64,000 nucleotides of DNA from Paenibacillus sp. PastM-3 (GTDB lineage: Bacteria > Bacillota > Bacilli > Paenibacillales > Paenibacillaceae): positions 116,071 through 180,070 of the forward strand of contig NZ_JARXXP010000012.1 of the NCBI RefSeq assembly GCF_029893965.1. Reading direction: 5' to 3'. The position numbers were made by a program, and so were the translations under genes. The notes under the pieces are model-generated. The model was not told where the DNA came from, ran no database searches, and saw nothing but the letters and a program-made list of their open reading frames with translations. Of the stretch, positions 50,136 through 58,917 are shown piece by piece. Within the stretch, counting starts at the first letter, position 1. Each line of letters starts with the position of its first letter.

Positions 50136-50960
50136 TTATTCAATAGGTACAGCGACCCGCTCGCGCCGCTTGTAATACACCCACTCTTTAAAGCCGATCT
50201 CCTTCAGGCGGGCCTCTACCGCATCCCGCTGGTCGGCAACCCGGGAAGGCTTATGCGCATCGGAACCGAAGCTGACTTCCACGCCATAGTGCAGGGCACG
50301 TTCAAGAATGTCATCTGACGGATACCAGCCGCCGCACAGCTTTGTGCCGCCGGAGGTATTGATTTCGATTGCGGTTCCGCATTCACCGATAACGCGTAAG
50401 GCTTCATCAATCTCGGCGGCAGCCGGGATATCACAGAACTGGGGATAGTTGCCCTTCATCGCATCGATATGGCCGAGAATCTGGAACATGCCGCTGCGGG
50501 CGGAGTCCGCGATCAGCCGGTAATATTCCGCTTTGACGGCTTGCATCTGCTGCGGATTAAGCCTCTTCCAGCGGCTCTTGTTAAAGATACTGTCACCGCC
50601 CACGCTATGTACGGAGCCGATTACATAGTCAAAAGGATAGGCAGCCAGCGTGGCCCGGTACAGCTCGGCATGTTCAGGGAAGTAATCGGATTCAATGCCG
50701 AGCAGGACATCGATTTTGCCGGCGTATTCTTTTTGCAGGGACAGCACTTCCTCAACATAGTTCACAATCTCCGATTTAGCCATGGCGATATGGGGAAAAG
50801 CCTGCTCCGCCTTGTGGCCGAAGTATGGTGTATGGTCGGAAATGCCTATAACGCTAAGACCCGCGGCAATTCCTGCCTCTATATAATCTCTGATGGTTCC
50901 GTCGGCATGGCCGCAGCGGAAATGATGGGTGTGCAGGTCGAACTTCATATGTGTGGACAT
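50136..50960 (-). CDS. PHP-family histidinol-phosphatase (HisJ/HisK type)
   Basis: The 274-residue protein has the PHP metal-binding motifs in order: DLHTHHFRCGHADG (residues 8-21), GISDHTPYF, LLGIESDYFPEH, IGSVHSVGG, ILGHIDAMKG, IEINTSG and VSFGSDAHKPSRV. This is the monofunctional histidinol-phosphatase family (HisK of B. subtilis), which removes phosphate in the second-last steps of histidine synthesis. It stands alone, away from other his genes, as usual for this type. GAGATGTCC with a weak ribosome site precedes the start. Confidence 0.88.
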   Translation of the reverse strand: MSTHMKFDLHTHHFRCGHADGTIRDYIEAGIAAGLSVIGISDHTPYFGHKAEQAFPHIAMAKSEIVNYVEEVLSLQKEYAGKIDVLLGIESDYFPEHAELYRATLAAYPFDYVIGSVHSVGGDSIFNKSRWKRLNPQQMQAVKAEYYRLIADSARSGMFQILGHIDAMKGNYPQFCDIPAAAEIDEALRVIGECGTAIEINTSGGTKLCGGWYPSDDILERALHYGVEVSFGSDAHKPSRVADQRDAVEARLKEIGFKEWVYYKRRERVAVPIE

Positions 50961-51005
50961 CTCCTTTGGCCATAGTGTGTGTACGCCAGCAGTACATCAT
51001 ACCGG

Positions 51006-51908
51006 TTATTCCGAACCGATGAACTGGGTTTCCGGCATACCCTTCAGATCGCTTAGAAACTGGCGCATGGCAGAATTGACATATTTGCCTGATTTGGTTA
51101 TGACACCTACGGGATGGGTAACCTCCAGCTCGATAATGGGAACGATTTTGAGTGTTCCATTGCGGACCTCGGCCGTTACAGACTGCTTGGAAATAACGGC
51201 TGCGCCAAGATCAAGCTCGACCATCCGCTTCACTTCCTCGCTGCTCGTCAGCTCCATGATAACCTGAGGCTGGATGCCGTGCCTGGCCAGTACATCATCG
51301 ACAAATCTGCGGCCTACCGTATCGGGGGAGAGCAGAATAAGGGGTGTCGTGCCGAGCGCTTCAATGCCCGCTGTTTTCATCTGGGCCAGCGGATGCCTTG
51401 GTGATACAACCAGCTCAAAGGTGTCGTAATACAGCACGGAAGTCGTCATTCCCGGATTTTGCCCGATCAGGTAGCCGATGCCGACATCGACAATCCCGTT
51501 CTCCACCTGCTGATAGATCTGCGATGAGGACATGGAGGAAATCGAGGTTTTGATATGCGGGAACTGGTCCTGGAAATAGGACAGGATGCGCGGCAGAATC
51601 TGTATTGCTATCGAGGTGGTCGTTCCGAGAATAATATGCCCCTGGGGATTCTCATCCAGATCGGCAAGCCGCTGCTTCAGCTCCTCCACAATGCCTACAA
51701 TCTTCTCTGCATGCGTAAGGAATACTTTGCCCCTGTCCGTCAGGGTAACCGGCTGGTTCCGGTCTACAAGCTGTGTTTTGAACTCTTCCTCCAGACTTTT
51801 GATCTGTGCCGAAACTGCCGGCTGGGTCAGGTTAAGCAGTTCGCCTGCCTTGCGAAAGCTCATCGTCTTGGAGATTGTGATCAGTGTCTCCAGCTGGCTA
51901 ATGTTCAT
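51006..51908 (-). CDS. LysR-family transcriptional regulator
   Basis: The 300-residue protein has the LysR helix-turn-helix (MSFRKAGELLNLTQPAVSAQIKSLE, residues 15-39) and a substrate-binding region (GHIILGTTTSIAIQILPRIL, VDVGIGYLIG, FELVVSPRHPLA). It is closest in style to the CysL/CbbR group. Inducer and targets are unknown; neither neighbour hints at them. Its promoter must share the 338-bp gap with cheX. AAGGGGG lies before the ATG. Confidence 0.87.
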   Translation of the reverse strand: MNISQLETLITISKTMSFRKAGELLNLTQPAVSAQIKSLEEEFKTQLVDRNQPVTLTDRGKVFLTHAEKIVGIVEELKQRLADLDENPQGHIILGTTTSIAIQILPRILSYFQDQFPHIKTSISSMSSSQIYQQVENGIVDVGIGYLIGQNPGMTTSVLYYDTFELVVSPRHPLAQMKTAGIEALGTTPLILLSPDTVGRRFVDDVLARHGIQPQVIMELTSSEEVKRMVELDLGAAVISKQSVTAEVRNGTLKIVPIIELEVTHPVGVITKSGKYVNSAMRQFLSDLKGMPETQFIGSE

Positions 51909-52142
51909 AGATGTGCCCCCTTTTGCCTACCGAATCGTTCGCCGAATAGCTGAATTGTTATATAGTGTGGAAACCGGGCGTTCTCGCAGGATAATTAATC
52001 TGAAATGCTGCACAGGAAAATAGATGGTTAAAACAGGCTTATCTCACGCGGAGTGTTGGCATTTGATTAAATTATAGGAGATTACATCCGGCAGGGCAAT
52101 GCGGGGCATAAAACAATCTTTTGAATTCCTTCGACAGAAGCA

Positions 52143-52169
52143 TTAATTTTTGGTGAATAATGCCGATAT
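52143..52169 (+). promoter_or_regulatory. Sigma-D (motility) promoter of cheX
   Basis: GCCGATAT (52162-52169) is the full -10 element of sigma-D/sigma-28 promoters; TTAA (52143-52146) lies 15 bp upstream as a 3-of-4 match to TAAA. It is about 78 bp before cheX. The rest of the 338-bp gap (51909-52246) is A/T-rich with no gene. Confidence 0.7.
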
Positions 52170-52246
52170 ATGAAGTATAATTAATCATTATCACTTAGGA
52201 CTTTTGGTATATGACTAAAGCCAGGTAGAGGGGGGACAGCACTTTC

Positions 52247-52702
52247 ATGAAAGCAGAAGTAATCAATCCATTTCTAGAGTCTGCACGCATTGTAATTGAG
52301 CAGTTGGTTCAGGTCTCGCCATCCACCGGAAATCTGGGCATCAAGGATATCGAACTGATCGATAATCATATATGGATTCAGGTAGGAATGACGGGGCAGC
52401 TCAGCGGGGATATTATTTTCGGGCTTAAGGAGCAGGTGGCGCTGAAGATGGTATCCGCAATGATGGGCGGCTATCCGATCGCAGAAATGGATGAAATGGG
52501 GCAGAGTGCCATTTCAGAGCTGGGCAATATGATCAGCGGAAATGCCAGTACGATTCTTTCCAATCAGGGGGTATCCGTTGATATTACGCCGCCAAAGCTG
52601 ATGAAGCTGGAGAGCATGGCCGTTTTCCCGCGTAAAGCACTCAGCATCCCGCTGCTGATGGAAGGCATTGGAGAACTCGATATTCAAGTGATGATTTCTT
52701 AG
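52247..52702 (+). CDS. cheX: Chemotaxis phosphatase CheX
   Basis: The 151-residue protein belongs to the CheC/CheX/FliY family. It is the single-site CheX form with the catalytic motif SAISELGNMISGNA (Glu and Asn in ExxN, about residues 89-92). CheX dephosphorylates CheY-P to reset the chemotaxis signal. AGAGGGGGG lies before the ATG. The gene is isolated from other che genes, which agrees with its own sigma-D promoter. Confidence 0.9.
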   Translation: MKAEVINPFLESARIVIEQLVQVSPSTGNLGIKDIELIDNHIWIQVGMTGQLSGDIIFGLKEQVALKMVSAMMGGYPIAEMDEMGQSAISELGNMISGNASTILSNQGVSVDITPPKLMKLESMAVFPRKALSIPLLMEGIGELDIQVMIS

Positions 52703-52729
52703 GCGGACTTTAGGAGCTGAAAGATATTC

Positions 52730-53509
52730 ATGCAACAGCTTAAAGACAAGATTGTTGTAATTACAGGAGCATCAAGCGGGATAGGAGCCATTACTGCTCG
52801 GATGCTCAGCGCCAAGGGAGCGGTTCCCGTTCTGCTGGCCCGTTCGGAGAAGAAGCTGAAAGAAACGGCGGCCGGAATTCCGGGCGTTTTTGGACTGTAT
52901 ACCTGCGATGTTACTGATGAATCTGAAGTGGCACGGGTGTTCACTGAAATTCTGGCGGCATACGGCAGAATTGATATTCTGCTGAACAACGCCGGCTACG
53001 GCAAATTCGCCGGATTCACCGAGATGGAGCCGCAGGAGTTCGATGATATGATGGACGTCAACTACATGGGCATCGTCCGATGTACCAAGGCGGTTGTTCC
53101 TCATATGCTGCAGCGGGGCAGCGGGCAGATTGTCAATGTAGCCTCAATGGCCGGCAAAATCGGCACAGCCCGGTCGGTTGCCTACACGGCGACCAAGCAT
53201 GCCGTGCTGGGCTTCACCAATGCCCTGCGCCAGGAGCTGAGGGGGAGCGGAATCACCGTATCTGCGGTCAATCCGGGACCGATTGCCACCGATTTCTTCA
53301 AGACGGCAGATCCCTCCGGCAATTACCAGAAGAATGTGGCCCGGATGATGATGACCCCCGAGTATGTCTCCGCCAGAATCATCAAGCTGATGGAGAAGCG
53401 CAAGGAAGAAATCGATCTTCCCGGAATTGCCGGCTTCGGCATCCGGCTGTACGGTTTGTTCCCCCGCTTGGCGGACAAGCTGACTTATAATACAATGAAC
53501 CGTAAATAG
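52730..53509 (+). CDS. Short-chain dehydrogenase/reductase (YqjQ-like)
   Basis: The 259-residue protein is a classical SDR: NAD(P)-binding TGASSGIG (residues 13-20), NNAG (about 86-89), catalytic Ser in VNVASMAG and YxxxK in AYTATKHAV. The C-terminal extension (GIAGFGIRLYGLFPRLADKLTYNTMNRK) is as in the YqjQ/DltE group, where it helps membrane contact. Substrate unknown. TTAGGAGCTG lies before the ATG, 27 bp after cheX, so read-through is possible. Confidence 0.88.
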   Translation: MQQLKDKIVVITGASSGIGAITARMLSAKGAVPVLLARSEKKLKETAAGIPGVFGLYTCDVTDESEVARVFTEILAAYGRIDILLNNAGYGKFAGFTEMEPQEFDDMMDVNYMGIVRCTKAVVPHMLQRGSGQIVNVASMAGKIGTARSVAYTATKHAVLGFTNALRQELRGSGITVSAVNPGPIATDFFKTADPSGNYQKNVARMMMTPEYVSARIIKLMEKRKEEIDLPGIAGFGIRLYGLFPRLADKLTYNTMNRK

Positions 53510-53527
53510 AGGTATTTACAAGAAAAT

Positions 53528-53556
53528 GGCCTTCCATTTGGTGGAGAGGCCTTTTT
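53528..53556 (+). terminator. Terminator after the SDR gene
   Basis: GGCCTTCC pairs with GGAGAGGCC around ATTTGGT and is followed by TTTTT. Confidence 0.75.
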
Positions 53557-53602
53557 GGCATATAATGAAGATATTACTTAGCGAAAAGGATGAAACCTAC
53601 TT

Positions 53603-55093
53603 ATGACTAACGCTTCTTTTGCGGCCATCGGCATCCAGGAGGACCTTGTTGCCCGATTGTCGGAATTCGGCATTACCGCCCCGTCTCCCGTCCAGGAGCA
53701 GACGATCCCGCTGCTGCTGGAGGGCAGGGACGTGCTTGCCGCTTCCCAGACCGGAACAGGCAAGACGCTGGCTTACCTGCTGCCGCTGCTTCAAGGAATT
53801 AACCCGGAGCAGAGAGTGGTGCAAAAGCTGGTGCTGGCTCCGACCCAGGAGCTGGCCATGCAGATTCTCCGCGAGGCGGAGCGGTACGGCGATCACCGCG
53901 GCATCAAGGTGATGGGGCTGATCGGCGGAGCGGCGATCAAACGCCAGATTGACAAGCTGCGCGAGCATCCCCAGCTTGTTGTCGGCACACCGGGACGCAT
54001 CCGCGAGCTGATCGGCCTGCGCAAGCTCAAGATGCACGAGGTCAGCACGATTGTCATTGACGAGGCCGACCAGATGTTCCAGCTCAGCGGAGCCGGCGAG
54101 GTGGCCAAGATTGTCAGCAGCGCGCTGCGTACCCGCCAGCTGGTCATGTTGTCTGCGACCATTGGCCCGGAGACGAAAGCACTGGCCGCGCGGGAGATGA
54201 AGAACCCGGCCGAGATCGGCATTGACCCGGGTGTAATGACCGCCCGGACGCTGGAACATCATTATGTGGTGACAGAAGAACGGAACAAGGTGGATATGCT
54301 GCGCCGGATTATCCGCCACTACAATCCGAAACGGGCGATTGTGTTTGTTAATGCAACGGAGGACATAGCCGAGGTGGAGGCCAAGCTGAACCATCTTGGC
54401 CTTACGGCAGCGGCGCTGTACGGCGATGCCGACAAGGTTACGCGAAGCAACGTGCTGGCCAAATTCCGTGACGGCAAGTTCCGCGTGCTGGTCGCCAGCG
54501 ACGTGGCGGCAAGAGGGCTCGACATCGAAGATCTGACGCTTGTCGTCAGCTTCGATCCGGCCTTTGACGCCGAGCACTATGTGCACCGGGCCGGCCGTAC
54601 CGGGCGCATGGGCAAACGCGGGCTGTCGGTGACGATCGTCACCGAGCAGCAGACGTTTATCATGCGCAAGTTCGCCCGCGAGCTGGATATTCAGCTCGAG
54701 GAACGGGCCCTGTCCGCCGGCAAGGTGCTGCCGGCGGATGAAGCCCGCAGACCGGCGCCCGGCCAAGGCAGCGGGGGTTCGGGCGGCCAGCGCGGGGAGA
54801 GCGCGGCGCCGCGGGGCAGCAAGCCGGTGCGGACGGCAGCGGCGCGGCCGGATGGGGCAGGCGCAAGGCCGGCGGCAGCGCGGCCTGACGGCACGGGCTC
54901 CGGCGCGGCTGTGCGGCGGGAGCCGCAGCCCGGGGCCGGCCGGGCCCCGGGCGGACGCAGCGGGGCGGGAGCAGCCCCTGCTGCGGGCGGAGGCAAAGCC
55001 CGCAGCAGCAGTGCGGAACGCGAGAAGAACCGCAAGAATAAAGGAGCGCCAAAGTGGCTCAAGAACAAAACCACGGGAGGTGACGGTCAATGA
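53603..55093 (+). CDS. DEAD-box RNA helicase with low-complexity basic tail
   Basis: The 496-residue protein has all DEAD-box motifs: Q-motif SPVQEQTIP, motif I ASQTGTGKT, Ia APTQELA, Ib TPGRI, II DEAD, III SAT, IV VFVN, V ARGLDIEDL and VI HRAGRTGRMG. The core ends near residue 375. A tail of about 120 residues follows that is rich in Gly, Ala, Arg and Pro and ends in a Lys-rich stretch (REKNRKNKGAPKWLKNK), likely for RNA binding. The core is similar to YfmL-type helicases, which act in ribosome assembly. Its stop overlaps the ecsA start (ATGA), so the operon continues. The tail's DNA is very GC-rich. Confidence 0.92.
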   Translation: MTNASFAAIGIQEDLVARLSEFGITAPSPVQEQTIPLLLEGRDVLAASQTGTGKTLAYLLPLLQGINPEQRVVQKLVLAPTQELAMQILREAERYGDHRGIKVMGLIGGAAIKRQIDKLREHPQLVVGTPGRIRELIGLRKLKMHEVSTIVIDEADQMFQLSGAGEVAKIVSSALRTRQLVMLSATIGPETKALAAREMKNPAEIGIDPGVMTARTLEHHYVVTEERNKVDMLRRIIRHYNPKRAIVFVNATEDIAEVEAKLNHLGLTAAALYGDADKVTRSNVLAKFRDGKFRVLVASDVAARGLDIEDLTLVVSFDPAFDAEHYVHRAGRTGRMGKRGLSVTIVTEQQTFIMRKFARELDIQLEERALSAGKVLPADEARRPAPGQGSGGSGGQRGESAAPRGSKPVRTAAARPDGAGARPAAARPDGTGSGAAVRREPQPGAGRAPGGRSGAGAAPAAGGGKARSSSAEREKNRKNKGAPKWLKNKTTGGDGQ

Positions 55094-55836
55094 ATAGTGC
55101 CCCCGTACTGCAAATTACGGGATTAAGCGGAGGATACAGCCTGAACAAGCCGGTACTGCATGATATCGGCCTGCAGGTGAAGCCCGGTGAAATGGTCGGG
55201 CTGATCGGACTGAACGGAGCAGGCAAGAGCACAACCATGAAGCATATCCTGGGGCTGATGTCGCCGCACAAGGGCGAAATCACCGTCCAGGGCAAGACCC
55301 GCAGCAGCGACCCGGAAGGGTATCACAGCGCGCTGACGTTCGTGCCGGAATCGCCTCTCTTGTATGAGGAAATGACGGTCCGCGAGCATGTTGAATTTAC
55401 GGCCAGGGCTTACGGCGTGGAGCGCAGTGATTATGAGACCCGCAGCCTGCAGCTGGCCGCACTCTTTAATATGGAGGACAAGATGGATACGCTGTCCTCC
55501 CATTTATCCAAGGGGATGAAGCAGAAGGTCATGATTATGTGTGCCTTTGTGGCAAGGCCGGCACTCTATGTGATTGACGAGCCCTTTCTGGGGCTTGATC
55601 CGCTCGGTATCCGCTCCCTGCTTGATTTCATGCTGGAGCTGAAACAATCAGGCGCTTCCATTCTGCTCAGCTCCCACATCCTTTCCACGATTGAGAATTA
55701 TTGCGACCGCTTCATCGTGCTGCACCGCGGCAAGGTTATCGCCCAGGGCACGCTTGCCGAGATGACTGAAGCTGCCGGCCTGCGCGGCCTGAACCTGGAG
55801 CAGCTGTTCTACGAACTGGTGCAGGGAGGGAAATGA
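55090..55836 (+). CDS. ecsA: ABC transporter ATPase EcsA
   Basis: The 248-residue ATPase has Walker A GLNGAGKSTT, signature HLSKGMKQKV, Walker B LYVIDEPFLGLDPL and switch SSHIL. LSKGMKQKVMIMCAFVA and the pairing with the following EcsB identify EcsA. The Ecs transporter affects secretion, competence and intramembrane proteolysis by RasP in B. subtilis; its cargo is thought to be peptides. The start overlaps the helicase stop by 4 bp. Confidence 0.92.
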   Translation: MNSAPVLQITGLSGGYSLNKPVLHDIGLQVKPGEMVGLIGLNGAGKSTTMKHILGLMSPHKGEITVQGKTRSSDPEGYHSALTFVPESPLLYEEMTVREHVEFTARAYGVERSDYETRSLQLAALFNMEDKMDTLSSHLSKGMKQKVMIMCAFVARPALYVIDEPFLGLDPLGIRSLLDFMLELKQSGASILLSSHILSTIENYCDRFIVLHRGKVIAQGTLAEMTEAAGLRGLNLEQLFYELVQGGK

Positions 55837-55837
55837 T

Positions 55838-57058
55838 ATGGATTTGAAAGAGCTGCGCCGGCAGCGGCGCAGCCGGTTCATGGGCAGCATGATCCCCTAT
55901 GCGGGATATGTAATCAGAAGCGGTGTAGCCATGGTGCTCCTTCTTGTGCTGATCGCTTTCTCAGCCTGGTATACCGCGCTGCTGCGCGATACGCCGGCCG
56001 ATCTGCCGATCCGCTGGATTATGCTGGTGCTGCTGCTGCCTGCAGCGGTGCACAGCAGCTTCCGGACTTATTTGCGGAGCCCGGACACGATCTTTCTCCT
56101 GCCGCAGGGCCACCGGATGAAGGAGTATTTTGCACCGGCCTGGGTGAGCGGAAACGTCTGGAAAATTCTTCGGCTGGCCTTCATTCTCATTACATTATGG
56201 CCGCTGTACATACGTACGGATGCTGCGCACGGGTCCTTGCTGCTTACAGCCCTGGTGCTGATTGCAGTGAAGCTGCTGTCCAGCTACGGGCTGTGGCGGG
56301 AGATCGCGATGCTCTCCCGTCCTGCAGCAGCGGGATATCAGCTGCTGCGCTGGGCGGTAGGCGGACTTATGATCGCGGCATGGCTATGGCAGCCGCCGCT
56401 GCGGGCATTGATCTTTATCGTTATTCTGGCTGCAGCCTATTTCGCGGCGCTCCGTGTTCCTAACCGGCATGCCGTTCCCTGGGAGCGGCTGATTGCCACC
56501 GAGAAGAACCAGGGCACCAGAGCCCTGATGATGCTCGGCTGGTTCGTGGATGTGCCGGGACGCGAGCAGCGGGTCTATGCCCGGCGTTATCTGGCACGCT
56601 GGGGCGGCGGCATCCCCTGGCGTCGGGACAGCGCCTTCCGCTTCCTGCTGACCAAAAGCTTCGCCCGCGGCGATGTCTTCGGCATTGTGCTGCGGATAGC
56701 CGTTCTGGGTATGCTGCTGGTCCTCTGGAACCGCAGCAGCTATGCCGGAACCGGCATCTACCTGTTTTTCCTGTTCATCACCGGCATCCAGCTGTCGTCG
56801 CTGCGCAAGCTGCATAGTGAGTCGTTCTGGCTGACGGTGTATCCGCTGCCCGCAGGCAGCAGGGCAGACAGCACAACACAATTCATCTTCCGCACCCTGC
56901 TGATGCTCGTGCTGATCCTTGGCTGGCCTTTTCTGCTCACCCTGGGGGAACGGCCGCTTCCGGCCGCCGGCAGCCTGCTGTGCGGTGCGCTGCTGGCCTT
57001 CTTTTTCAAAATGTATATGCAGCGCAAAGCGGCTGACCCGGACGATGATGATCTGTAA
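55838..57058 (+). CDS. ecsB: ABC transporter permease EcsB
   Basis: The 406-residue membrane protein has about nine hydrophobic segments and begins MDLKELRRQRRSRFMGSMIPYAGYV. YLRSPDTIFLLPQGHRMKEYF and LTVYPLPAGSRADSTTQF are motifs of EcsB. It forms the channel of the Ecs transporter with EcsA. It starts 2 bp after the ecsA stop, behind GGGAGGGAAATG. A terminator follows. Confidence 0.92.
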   Translation: MDLKELRRQRRSRFMGSMIPYAGYVIRSGVAMVLLLVLIAFSAWYTALLRDTPADLPIRWIMLVLLLPAAVHSSFRTYLRSPDTIFLLPQGHRMKEYFAPAWVSGNVWKILRLAFILITLWPLYIRTDAAHGSLLLTALVLIAVKLLSSYGLWREIAMLSRPAAAGYQLLRWAVGGLMIAAWLWQPPLRALIFIVILAAAYFAALRVPNRHAVPWERLIATEKNQGTRALMMLGWFVDVPGREQRVYARRYLARWGGGIPWRRDSAFRFLLTKSFARGDVFGIVLRIAVLGMLLVLWNRSSYAGTGIYLFFLFITGIQLSSLRKLHSESFWLTVYPLPAGSRADSTTQFIFRTLLMLVLILGWPFLLTLGERPLPAAGSLLCGALLAFFFKMYMQRKAADPDDDDL

Positions 57059-57089
57059 CGGATAAAAAGCGGGGCATAACAGTAACAGC

Positions 57090-57133
57090 AAGAAGCCTTG
57101 AAGGGAGCACAGGCTCCGCATCAGGGCTTCTTT
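57090..57133 (+). terminator. Terminator after ecsB
   Basis: AAGAAGCCTTGA pairs with TCAGGGCTTCTT and is followed by TTGCTG; an inner GGAGC/GCTCC stem is present. Confidence 0.75.
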
Positions 57134-57155
57134 GCTGTATATCAAAAGATATCAG

Positions 57156-57266
57156 TTAGACAAAGAGTGAACGGCTGATGATAACCAGCAGGATGAAGAG
57201 AACCAGAATAGCGCCTGTGCTTGTAAATCCAGGGTATCCGTATCCGCCTCTTACTTCTTCGCTCAT
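57156..57266 (-). CDS. YjcZ-family sporulation peptide
   Basis: The 36-residue protein starts at ATG 57266 (MSEEVRGGYGYPGFTSTG), 8 bp after AAAGGGG; an ATG two codons earlier is too close to the site. A Gly/Tyr-rich head is followed by one hydrophobic helix (AILVLFILLVIISRSLFV). This is the pattern of the YjcZ/YosA-type small sporulation proteins, thought to sit in spore membranes or coat. Confidence 0.82.
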   Translation of the reverse strand: MSEEVRGGYGYPGFTSTGAILVLFILLVIISRSLFV

Positions 57267-57435
57267 GTTCATTCCCCTTTCGAATGTGTCGTTGTACTTG
57301 AGTACACCGTATTGTATGTGCATAGGGAAGAACGTGTATAGGCCAATGCCATTAGGCTGCAAAATAACCCCCGCAAAGCCTGAGCATTGGCATGTGCGCT
57401 GACTAAGGTACTTAACGGCGGCTCTCTATGATTGC

Positions 57436-57466
57436 AAAAAAACAGCCCCGGTGATTCCGGGACTGT
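57436..57466 (-). terminator. Terminator of the aminotransferase gene
   Basis: On the minus strand ACAGTCCCGG pairs with CCGGGGCTGT around AATCA and is followed by TTTTTTTGC. Confidence 0.85.
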
Positions 57467-57485
57467 CCGCTTGTGTTAGCTAAGC

Positions 57486-58793
57486 TTATTTGTTGGCCTG
57501 CTCCAGATCACGGATGCCTGCGTATACCATGTCGAACAGATCCTCAAGCTGATCTTCTTCGATACAGGAGAAGGCAACGCGCAGATCCGTCTCGCCCAGG
57601 GCGATCGTACCCAGTCCGTACTGGTGGATCAGGTGGAGACGCAGTGCTTCGGCCGGCACCGTGTGCAGCTTCAGACACATGAAGTAGCCGGAGTTGAACG
57701 GATAATAGGTCCAGACCTCGTCACCGTATTTGCCGCTGTCCAGCAGTGCCTTCACTTTGTTGGCACGGCCTTTCATGATCTGGAACTTTTCTTCCTTCTG
57801 CTGCGGGAACTCTGGCGATTTCAGGGCATCCAGCACAAAGGTCTGTGAAGGATGGGCTCCACTGGAAATCGTTGCGCGGATAATGCCGAGTGTCTTCTGC
57901 TCCAGGGCAGCCAGCAGCTCTTTGTCTTCCGAAGCATAGGTGATAAAGCCGACACGGAAGCCCCAGACGAACTCTTCCTTGGTTGCCCCGTCAACCTTGA
58001 CGGCCAGCACGCGCGGATGCAGGTTAGCCAGACGGCCGAACAGTGATTCCTTGAGTGAATCCTCAAAGAAGAGCCCGAAATAGGCGTCATCGCTGACTAC
58101 GACAACATTGATGCCTTCCTCGGCGGCACGGAGAATGGCGGCGACAATCGCTTCGCCTTCTTCAAGACCCGGTGTATAGCCGGTTGGGTTATTAGGGAAG
58201 TTCAGCAGTACGATGGCTTTGCCGTGGTCCTTCTGGGCGAGCAGTGCATCGAGCAGGCCTTCGCTGTTGAACTTCATATCTTCAGTGAACAGGGGATAAT
58301 TGACGATGCGGCTGAGCCGGCGGATCCCGAAGGTTAGCTCGTAGTTCTCCCAGTTCTTGTCCGGATAGATGATGGCATCGCCTTCCTCGGCGAACAGATC
58401 AGCAACAATACTGAGCCCGTGGGTAAGGGCGTTGGTTACAATGGGATTGCCGAAGGATTTGCCTTCGAGCGAAGGGTTTTCGCGCAGCATCTTTTCCCGC
58501 CATACGGTACGCAGCTCCGGTTTGCCGGCAGGCGGCGCATAGCCATACAGGTCTTTGGGACTGTAAGCGGACAGCTTATCCTGAATAACGGCAAGATGCA
58601 TAGGGACACCGTTCTCGGTTGCGATACCGATGGTAGCATTGTACTTCTTGGCGTGAGCCGCCGCCTCGGCAGATTGGCTCAGAATGCCCTCTTTGGGAAA
58701 ATAGATCGCTTTGCCAAGATTGGAAAGCATGTCGTACACATGTTCATTGCCTGCCTTGATATTGTCGTTCAATTGTCCAGCCAGTGGATTCAT
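57486..58793 (-). CDS. PLP-dependent aminotransferase, class I/II
   Basis: The protein of about 435 residues starts at ATG 58793 (MNPLAGQLNDNIKAGNEHV), 8 bp after GGAAGG. It is a fold-type I aminotransferase: YPDKNWENYELTF in the substrate region, LNFPNNPTGY (conserved Asn-Pro-Thr-Gly), VVSDDAYFGLFFED with the Asp that binds the pyridine nitrogen, VDGATKEEFVWGFRVGF with the PLP lysine, and LRVAFSCI with the carboxylate-binding Arg. It does not match aspartate or tyrosine aminotransferases closely. The amino donor is unknown. Confidence 0.88.
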   Translation of the reverse strand: MNPLAGQLNDNIKAGNEHVYDMLSNLGKAIYFPKEGILSQSAEAAAHAKKYNATIGIATENGVPMHLAVIQDKLSAYSPKDLYGYAPPAGKPELRTVWREKMLRENPSLEGKSFGNPIVTNALTHGLSIVADLFAEEGDAIIYPDKNWENYELTFGIRRLSRIVNYPLFTEDMKFNSEGLLDALLAQKDHGKAIVLLNFPNNPTGYTPGLEEGEAIVAAILRAAEEGINVVVVSDDAYFGLFFEDSLKESLFGRLANLHPRVLAVKVDGATKEEFVWGFRVGFITYASEDKELLAALEQKTLGIIRATISSGAHPSQTFVLDALKSPEFPQQKEEKFQIMKGRANKVKALLDSGKYGDEVWTYYPFNSGYFMCLKLHTVPAEALRLHLIHQYGLGTIALGETDLRVAFSCIEEDQLEDLFDMVYAGIRDLEQANK

Positions 58794-58917
58794 CACTTTC
58801 ATCCTTCCGGTATTCTTCTGGGATATATACGTTAACATTGCCTAACATTATATCACCGTGGCCTGCCGTCGTCACTGAAGAAAGCCGCGTTTTTTGAATA
58901 CTTTTCGAAAAATTCCG

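Noticed and set aside
53597..55090. 497-codon frame antisense to the DEAD-box helicase
   Set aside because: Long antisense frames are expected over GC-rich coding DNA; the sense strand has all helicase motifs.
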